Shown: positions 7,759-11,456 of the stretch, piece by piece
Numbering within the stretch: the stretch's first letter is position 1
How the letters are laid out: each line of letters begins with the position of its first letter
DNA from: Gemmataceae bacterium
Lineage (GTDB): Bacteria; Planctomycetota; Planctomycetia; Gemmatales; Gemmataceae
Reading direction: 5' to 3'
NCBI GenBank assembly: GCA_009691815.1
Contig: SIAL01000072.1
Span: forward strand, 1-11,456
Length of the DNA: 11,456 bases
The notes under the pieces: model-generated
The model's database searches: none
What the model was told of the DNA's origin: nothing
What the model saw: only the letters and a program-made list of their open reading frames with translations
Program-made: the position numbers and the translations under genes

Positions 7759-9720
7759 TCATTTATTTAGGCCATTGCCATTGCCGGGAAAAGGCCCCCC
7801 TGGCCCCTTCATTGGTATGGGATTGTTTTTGTCCGGCCCTTGCCCGCCCTTTTTTTGTCCTTTAGGAGACAAATCTTTGGGGTTGTCGTTTGGCAATCCG
7901 GGAGGACCAACTTGCCCTTTCATACCGGGAGGTCCTTTGGGTTGAAACCCGGGAGGTCCTTTGGGTTGAAACCCGGGAGGTCCTTTGGGTTGAAACCCGG
8001 GAGGAAAATCTTGCCCCTTCTTGCCCGGAATACCATTATTGCCCGGAATACCTTTGGGTTGAAACCCGGGAGGAAAATCTTGCCCACCCGTACCCGGAGG
8101 ACCTTTGGTCGGGGGACCTTGATCCTTGGCGTTTGGGACAACCCCTTTGCCTGCGTTGCCCCCCTTTCCCATCGGGGTTTCAGGTCCCATCGGGGTTTCA
8201 GGTCCCATCGGGGTTTCAGGTCCCGCTGGGTCCACCTTGGTGGGAGGTTCGAGGTTGTTTTTCGCTTTTTCAAAAGTGGGAATAGCTTTGCTGCCCACAT
8301 CGAAAATGGGGGAGGTATCGGAGTCGTCTTTAGTGGCTACCCGACCCCCAAAGGGACGAAACACGATAACAGCAATTAACACGATAAGGCCTAAAAGACC
8401 TCCCCCAATTACCTTAAAGGCGGGAAAGGCACTCCTTTCCGACCTTTTAGATCTTTTGGAGCGTTTTTTTATCCCGGGTGATTGGATAGGCAAGGGTGAA
8501 TTGTCAGACACCGTTAGGGCAAGGGCCACCGGAACCTTGGCCTTTTGAATCGAGGGGGAAGAGGATGCCGTTCGGGGGGTATCCCTCGACGCCTCGTTGG
8601 GGAGCCGTTGGGGCGTTTTGATTTGCGCCGATTTGCTCTTGGGGGAGGGAGTATTTTCCGAGGGGGGGGCCGATTTTGATTTCTCGGATTCCGCCAAAAG
8701 AGCCGCTTCTACCTTGCTGGTGTCGAGGATAGGGCCTTCCTCGGGGTGGATCTGGCCGACAATTACCCCGGAAAATTTCATGGTTAAGGCGGGAAGATTC
8801 TTTTCCAATTGCACAATGATAAGTCCCGCATCCCGGGCCGAGGCGGGCCGTTTGCTTGGATCCTTGGCAATCAAGCTCATCGCAAGATGAGACACCACTT
8901 CGGGGATCTGATTATCAAGGTGGAAAGGTTCAGGAGGTTGAGTGGTCAACAGGGAAGCGAGCACAGACAAGGTATCGTTGCCCTTGAAGGGCCTTGATCC
9001 CAAAAGCATCTCATAAAAAATGACCCCAACGGAAAACAGGTCGGCTTGGGCGCTGACTTCAAGTCCCCCAGCCTGCTCGGGGGCCATATAAGCGGGGGTT
9101 CCCATGATGGCCCCGGCCTGCGTGATCCTGGCATCTTGGGTCCGAGTTCGGGCCAACCCAAAATCCAGAATCCGAACTCTGCCCCGTGGCCCTTCCAGCC
9201 AAATATTTCCCGGTTTAATGTCTCGATGAATCAACCCTTTGGCGTGGGCGGCGGAAAGCCCTGCCAGCGTTTCTCGAACGATTCGAAGCGTTTCCCGAAG
9301 CTTAGGCTTGCGATCGCGGTCGAGTTTTTTGTCGAGCGGCTCCCCCTGAAGAAACGGCATGGTTAAAAAAGGGACGCCGTTGTCTTCGCCAATTTGAAAA
9401 ATGGGAACGATGTTGTCATGGGTCAGGGCAGCCACCGATCGAGCTTCACGAAAAAAGCGCTCCCGGTTGTCAGGTGTGGCCGCCTCGGGAATCATCACCT
9501 TGAGGGCCAGTTTCCGATCGAGCATGGGATCGTGGGCCAGAAACACCATCCCCATTCCGCCCTTGCCCAAAACGCTTAAGAGGGTATAGCCTCCCAAACG
9601 GCCAAGTTCACCGGGATTTTCAGAAGGCCGAAGGAAGGAATACTCCGCCGAGCGGGCCCCTTTCACAAGGCCCTCTTTATCAGATACACCAAGTTGGCCA
9701 AGATTTTCACTCATGGTCAA
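7759..9720 (-). CDS. Transmembrane Ser/Thr protein kinase with Pro/Gly-rich repeat tail
   Basis: A 653-residue Hanks-type kinase. The catalytic domain (~44-310) has all key elements: glycine loop GKGGMG (52-57), ATP-anchoring Lys74 (LALKV), helix-C Glu92, catalytic HRDIKPGN (165-172), DFG (186-188), MAPE (212-215) and the RP of subdomain XI (291-292). A low-complexity Ser/Lys/Pro linker precedes a basic stop-transfer stretch (KKRSKRSKRSER) and one membrane helix (~435-455). The C-terminal ~195 residues should be extracytoplasmic. They hold three GPETPM units (500-517), four PPGFQPKG units (550-557, 573-596) and a short run of five collagen-type Gly-X-Y triplets (596-610). No PASTA, TPR or WD sensor domain is present. 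The TTG start at 9720 lies 7 nt after a G7 ribosome site; an ATG two codons later (9714) is the alternative. It is transcribed alone, divergently from the riboswitch operon. Confidence 0.93.
   Translation of the reverse strand: MTMSENLGQLGVSDKEGLVKGARSAEYSFLRPSENPGELGRLGGYTLLSVLGKGGMGMVFLAHDPMLDRKLALKVMIPEAATPDNRERFFREARSVAALTHDNIVPIFQIGEDNGVPFLTMPFLQGEPLDKKLDRDRKPKLRETLRIVRETLAGLSAAHAKGLIHRDIKPGNIWLEGPRGRVRILDFGLARTRTQDARITQAGAIMGTPAYMAPEQAGGLEVSAQADLFSVGVIFYEMLLGSRPFKGNDTLSVLASLLTTQPPEPFHLDNQIPEVVSHLAMSLIAKDPSKRPASARDAGLIIVQLEKNLPALTMKFSGVIVGQIHPEEGPILDTSKVEAALLAESEKSKSAPPSENTPSPKSKSAQIKTPQRLPNEASRDTPRTASSSPSIQKAKVPVALALTVSDNSPLPIQSPGIKKRSKRSKRSERSAFPAFKVIGGGLLGLIVLIAVIVFRPFGGRVATKDDSDTSPIFDVGSKAIPTFEKAKNNLEPPTKVDPAGPETPMGPETPMGPETPMGKGGNAGKGVVPNAKDQGPPTKGPPGTGGQDFPPGFQPKGIPGNNGIPGKKGQDFPPGFQPKGPPGFQPKGPPGFQPKGPPGMKGQVGPPGLPNDNPKDLSPKGQKKGGQGPDKNNPIPMKGPGGPFPGNGNGLNK
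7927..7998. repeat. Three perfect 24-bp tandem repeats in the kinase gene
   Basis: Units at 7927-7950, 7951-7974 and 7975-7998 are identical (they begin GGGAGGTCCTTTGGG). They encode the PPGFQPKG octapeptide repeats of the kinase tail. A partial extra copy with its flank (CTTTGGGTTGAAACCCGGG and onward) recurs near 8051-8085, and a smaller 18-bp unit (GCCCGGAATACC...) occurs twice at 8023-8058. Sequence identity at synonymous positions points to recent expansion. Confidence 0.9.
8167..8220. repeat. Three perfect 18-bp tandem repeats in the kinase gene
   Basis: TCCCATCGGGGTTTCAGG is present three times without a mismatch (8167-8184, 8185-8202, 8203-8220). On the minus strand these encode the three GPETPM hexapeptides just outside the membrane helix of the kinase. 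As with the 24-bp array, units are whole codons, so copy-number change keeps the reading frame. Confidence 0.9.
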
Positions 9721-9795
9721 ACCATCGCCCCCCCTAAAAAGAACGGGTCTTTGTTTTCAAATTTGGGGTAAATCGGCTTCAAGGCATGAGTCGTT

Positions 9796-9801
9796 ATTAT
9801 A
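9796..9801 (-). promoter_or_regulatory. Candidate -10 box for the kinase gene
   Basis: Read on the minus strand, this is a perfect TATAAT about 76 nt before the kinase start. No recognisable -35 hexamer lies 15-19 nt upstream, so it could be a weak or activator-dependent promoter, or a chance match in an AT-rich gap. Confidence 0.3.
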
Positions 9802-9815
9802 TCCCAAATTACGAT

Positions 9816-9847
9816 CTTTGGGCGAAATTCGCCTTTTTATCCCAAAG
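9816..9847. promoter_or_regulatory. Overlapping inverted repeats in the divergent control region
   Basis: CTTTGGG (9816-9822) pairs with CCCAAAG (9841-9847). Between them lies an odd palindrome GGCGAA-A-TTCGCC (9821-9833) followed by TTTTTAT. The two pairings compete for 9821-9822. The direct repeat TATCCCAAA also occurs at 9800-9808 and 9838-9846. This could be an operator for the divergent kinase and riboswitch operons or a weak terminator; I see no proof for either. Confidence 0.35.
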
Positions 9848-9874
9848 AATCACTCACTCTAAAGGACGATCGGA

Positions 9875-9903
9875 TCGACCACTAGGATTGTTCGTCCTAT
9901 ACT
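9875..9903 (+). promoter_or_regulatory. Candidate sigma70-type promoter for the riboswitch operon
   Basis: TCGACC (9875-9880, four of six matches to TTGACA), a 17-nt spacer, then TATACT (9898-9903, five of six matches to TATAAT). Initiation about 7 nt later would start the RNA at the 5' edge of the aptamer, which is where a riboswitch leader should begin. The promoter is embedded in an inverted repeat (AGGACGA 9863-9869 / TCGTCCT 9892-9898) whose loop carries the -35 box. Confidence 0.45.
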
Positions 9904-9905
9904 CT

Positions 9906-9990
9906 CCTTTGTCCCTAGGGGTGTCTGGTTTTCCACGAGACTGAGAAAAGACCCTTGGGACCTGAACCGGGTGATACCGGCGTGTGAAAG
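9906..9990 (+). ncRNA. TPP (THI-box) riboswitch aptamer
   Basis: The conserved core of the thiamine-pyrophosphate aptamer is present in order: GGGGTG (9918-9923), CTGAGA (9941-9946), ACCC (9951-9954), then ACCTGAACCGGGTGATACCGGCG (9960-9982), which matches the ACCTGATCTGG-TAATGCCAGCG element of thiM/thiC leaders. The P5 arms CCGG/CCGG (9967-9970 and 9977-9980) and P2 (GGG/CCC) form; P3 can form through TCT/AGA. The 3' part departs from consensus: after GCG the usual TAGGGA is TGTGAA, so P4 pairs poorly. P1 is reduced to about CTTT/AAAG. Ligand-bound aptamers of this class usually switch off thiamine-synthesis or transport genes, and a ThiC-derived ORF lies 93 nt downstream. The class call is secure; whether it still binds TPP is not. 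Confidence 0.9.
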
Positions 9991-10002
9991 CGATGCGATC
10001 AG

Positions 10003-10033
10003 ACCAAAAGATGCCCTCTTTTTGGTTTTTTTT
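10003..10033 (+). terminator. Intrinsic terminator, probable riboswitch expression platform
   Basis: ACCAAAAGA (10003-10011) pairs with TCTTTTTGGT (10017-10026, one bulged U) around a TGCCC loop, followed directly by eight T residues (10026-10033). It lies between the aptamer and the start codon of the ThiC-like ORF, the expected place for TPP-induced transcription termination. The stem is A-U rich and moderate in strength. I could not identify a clear antiterminator pairing with the 3' side of the aptamer. Confidence 0.65.
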
Positions 10034-10083
10034 CTTCGCGGCTTCCCCGGTTATCACTGGAAACAGGATGGGAGGGTTCTGCT

Positions 10084-10338
10084 ATGACACAGACTGAATC
10101 CGCCCGAATAGGCATTATTACCCCCGACATCGCCCGTGGTCGCAAGGGTGTCCGTGATAGGGATGATGCACTCTCCAAAGCCCGTTTCGAATTGGATTGG
10201 GAACTGCAATTCAATCTTTCCCTCGACCCCGAAACCGCCCGGCGAATGCACGATGAAACCCTCCCCCAAGACATTCGGAAACTCGCCGAGGCCCAAGCCG
10301 CCAAAAGCACTATTTCCCTAGCCACGGCCAGCCGTTAA
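10084..10338 (+). CDS. Mini-ThiC: ThiC N-terminus fused to pre-cysteine C-terminal segment
   Basis: An 84-residue ORF with a good ribosome site (GGAGG, 8 nt before the ATG). Residues 1-14 (MTQTESARIGIITP) match the usual N-terminus of short-form ThiC. Residues 15-68 (DIARGRKGVRDRDDALSKAR..., LSLDPETARRMHDETLPQD) match the stretch just before the ThiC C-terminal C-x2-C-x4-C iron-sulfur motif. Absent are the hundreds of residues of the catalytic barrel between them and the cysteine motif itself; the last 16 residues (AQAAKSTISLATASR region) are unlike ThiC. ThiC converts aminoimidazole ribotide to the thiamine pyrimidine by radical-SAM chemistry, so this product cannot be an active synthase. 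It sits behind a TPP riboswitch, where thiC normally lies, and 17 nt before miaE. It is either a remnant of an in-frame deletion or a retained small protein. Homology is by recognition of motifs, not a database search. Confidence 0.75.
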   Translation: MTQTESARIGIITPDIARGRKGVRDRDDALSKARFELDWELQFNLSLDPETARRMHDETLPQDIRKLAEAQAAKSTISLATASR

Positions 10339-10355
10339 GGCGTTTTTTTCCTGAC

Positions 10356-10994
10356 ATGATTGCCACCGAAGACCTACCCCTTCGCTACCACACTCCACCC
10401 GAATGGGCGAAGGTGGTGCTTTTGGATTTGGTGGCCCTTTTGGGCGATCATGCCCATCTGGAAAAAAAAGCCGCCTCAAACGCCTTGGAATTGATCAATC
10501 GGTGGCAAGGAATTCACCCCCCAAAACGCTGGGTGTCGATTCTGGCCAACATTGCCAGAGACGAAGCAGTCCACCTTTCTCAGGTAACCCGCATCCTTTC
10601 CCGCCTAGGGGCCACGATCCCCAAAACCCACTTCAACGCCTATGCTCAGGGCCTTAGGACGATTGTCCGAAAGGGCCAAGGGCCGGATGAATTGGTGGAT
10701 CGGCTTTTGGCCGCCGCTCTGATCGAGGCCCGTTCTTGTGAGCGGTTTTTGATTTTATCAAAGACTATAGAAGATCCCCATTTGGCCAAATTCTACCGGG
10801 GCCTCTGGGCCTCGGAACATGGCCATTTTCGAGTGTTTTTGACTTTGGCAAAAACCGTTCGGCCCAAAGATACCGTTCAGATCCGGTGGGCGGAATGGCT
10901 CGATCATGAAGCAACGGTCATCCAGGCACAACCCCCCGGTTCCAGAATGCATTCGGGAATGGGGCAACTGGCCAATCCTTCTTCCGGATTTTGA
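10356..10994 (+). CDS. miaE: tRNA 2-methylthio-N6-isopentenyladenosine hydroxylase MiaE
   Basis: A 212-residue ferritin-like diiron protein, within the usual MiaE size. The two half-sites are visible: Glu36 (DHAHLEKKAA), Glu70-x2-His73 (ARDEAVHLSQV), then Glu124 (ALIEARSCERF) and Glu154-x2-His157 (ASEHGHFRVF). The C-terminal RMHSG motif (198-202) is also typical. MiaE uses O2 to hydroxylate the isopentenyl group of ms2i6A37 in tRNAs reading U-starting codons, acting in the cytoplasm after MiaA and MiaB. Neither partner is in the window. The start at 10356 has no strong ribosome site and lies 17 nt after the mini-ThiC stop, which suggests coupled translation or readthrough transcription. A T7 run sits in that short gap. 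The next gene begins 3 nt after its stop. Confidence 0.9.
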   Translation: MIATEDLPLRYHTPPEWAKVVLLDLVALLGDHAHLEKKAASNALELINRWQGIHPPKRWVSILANIARDEAVHLSQVTRILSRLGATIPKTHFNAYAQGLRTIVRKGQGPDELVDRLLAAALIEARSCERFLILSKTIEDPHLAKFYRGLWASEHGHFRVFLTLAKTVRPKDTVQIRWAEWLDHEATVIQAQPPGSRMHSGMGQLANPSSGF

Positions 10995-10997
10995 GAA

Positions 10998-11447
10998 ATG
11001 TCCGCCTCTCCCCCAGATCCTGTTAGGCAAGGGCGAACCAAACTACCCGGGATATTTCTTTTGGTTTCCGCCGGGATAAACATAGTGGCGGGTTTGATTT
11101 TCGTGGGCATCGGGTTGCATGGCCACACCGTGGCGATAGCTGAATTTCGCCACCGCCTTGAAACCGAATATCCCGCGCAGCACCAAGAAATTTCCCGATC
11201 CGGTTGGCCCCTTGACCGCTGGATTTGGAACACTTCCACCGGCTTACTGGTATTGGGATTAGGTGGAGTGGTCACGGGAAGTTTGGCCATTGCCGGGGTA
11301 AAAAAGTTGTGGCGAACCGGCTCAACGCGGCTGACCATTGTCGCTTCGCTCTTGATCGCCGTTCCCGGAATCAGCCCGTCCGGCTGCCTTGCCATCGGAT
11401 CTCTGGCAGGCCTTTGGATGGTTTTGATTTTGTCCGATCCTGAATGA
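10998..11447 (+). CDS. Small four-helix membrane protein of unknown function
   Basis: A 149-residue protein I cannot assign to a family. After a short polar N-terminus there are about four hydrophobic segments: ~17-40 (LPGIFLLVSAGINIVAGLIF...), ~80-101, ~110-125 and ~128-146. A polar loop of roughly 40 residues rich in Glu, His and Arg (FRHRLETEYPAQHQEISR) sits between the first two. There is no signal peptidase site or catalytic motif. The ATG lies 3 nt after the miaE stop, so the two are almost certainly translated from one message. The short gap makes a shared transcript likely but says little about function. The window ends 9 nt after the stop, so the rest of the operon is not visible. 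Confidence 0.75.
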   Translation: MSASPPDPVRQGRTKLPGIFLLVSAGINIVAGLIFVGIGLHGHTVAIAEFRHRLETEYPAQHQEISRSGWPLDRWIWNTSTGLLVLGLGGVVTGSLAIAGVKKLWRTGSTRLTIVASLLIAVPGISPSGCLAIGSLAGLWMVLILSDPE

Positions 11448-11456
11448 ATAAGAAGG

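Noticed and set aside
7927..8220. CRISPR-like array
   Set aside because: Units are head-to-tail with no spacers, are codon-sized and lie within an open gene.
7840..8379. Plus-strand frames with peptide repeats opposite the kinase tail
   Set aside because: The repeats are explained by the 24-bp and 18-bp arrays of the kinase gene; only the minus-strand frame continues into a recognised domain.
9854..10057. Minus-strand 67-codon frame
   Set aside because: It covers the riboswitch and terminator, which explain the sequence conservation on the plus strand; no domain or ribosome site.
10300..10338. Frameshift hiding the ThiC cysteine motif after HDETLP
   Set aside because: Reading the other two plus frames through 10290-10360 gives no C-x2-C-x4-C pattern, so the motif is absent rather than out of frame.
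10325..10349. Terminator between the mini-ThiC ORF and miaE
   Set aside because: Only very short stems (ACGGC/GCCGT with a 2-nt loop, or GCC/GGC) precede the T7 run, too weak or badly spaced to call with confidence.

Overview
The window looks like a chromosomal segment of a planctomycete, probably from the Gemmata-like part of the phylum. It carries a DUF1549/DUF1553 cytochrome-type protein (PSCyt1 class) paired with a DUF1501 protein, secreted SMP-30-like propellers, and a transmembrane Ser/Thr kinase with a repetitive Pro/Gly-rich tail. Together these are a hallmark set for the phylum. The placement is inferred from gene content, since no rRNA or other phylogenetic marker is present.

Layout. 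(1) Positions 1-1783, plus strand: the 3' part of a glycosidase-like secreted protein, then an SMP-30/gluconolactonase-like propeller. (2) Positions 1795-7538, minus strand: a likely operon, read from 7538 downward, of a large PSCyt1-DUF1549-DUF1553-LamG protein, an overlapping DUF1501 protein and a second SMP-30-like propeller that converges on the first. (3) Positions 7759-9720, minus strand: a membrane-anchored Ser/Thr protein kinase followed by a strong intrinsic terminator. (4) Positions 9721-10083: a divergent control region with a TPP (THI-box) riboswitch aptamer, an intrinsic terminator and a candidate promoter, all oriented rightward. (5) Positions 10084-11447, plus strand: a short ORF that is recognisably ThiC with its catalytic middle missing, then miaE (tRNA hydroxylase), then a small four-helix membrane protein, all tightly packed.

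How it fits together. The left two thirds encode exported and envelope proteins of the kind planctomycetes use in polysaccharide or organic-matter handling; their exact reactions are not established. The most striking part is the right end. A TPP riboswitch, normally the switch of the thiamine-synthesis gene thiC, sits in front of an 84-codon 'mini-ThiC'. This ORF keeps the typical ThiC N-terminus fused to the region just before the catalytic cysteine motif, but lacks the catalytic barrel and the cysteines. Its transcript probably continues into miaE, which would place a tRNA-modifying enzyme under a thiamine-sensing leader. Parts of the aptamer (P1 and the 3' side of P4) look weakened, so a decaying locus and a repurposed locus are both possible.
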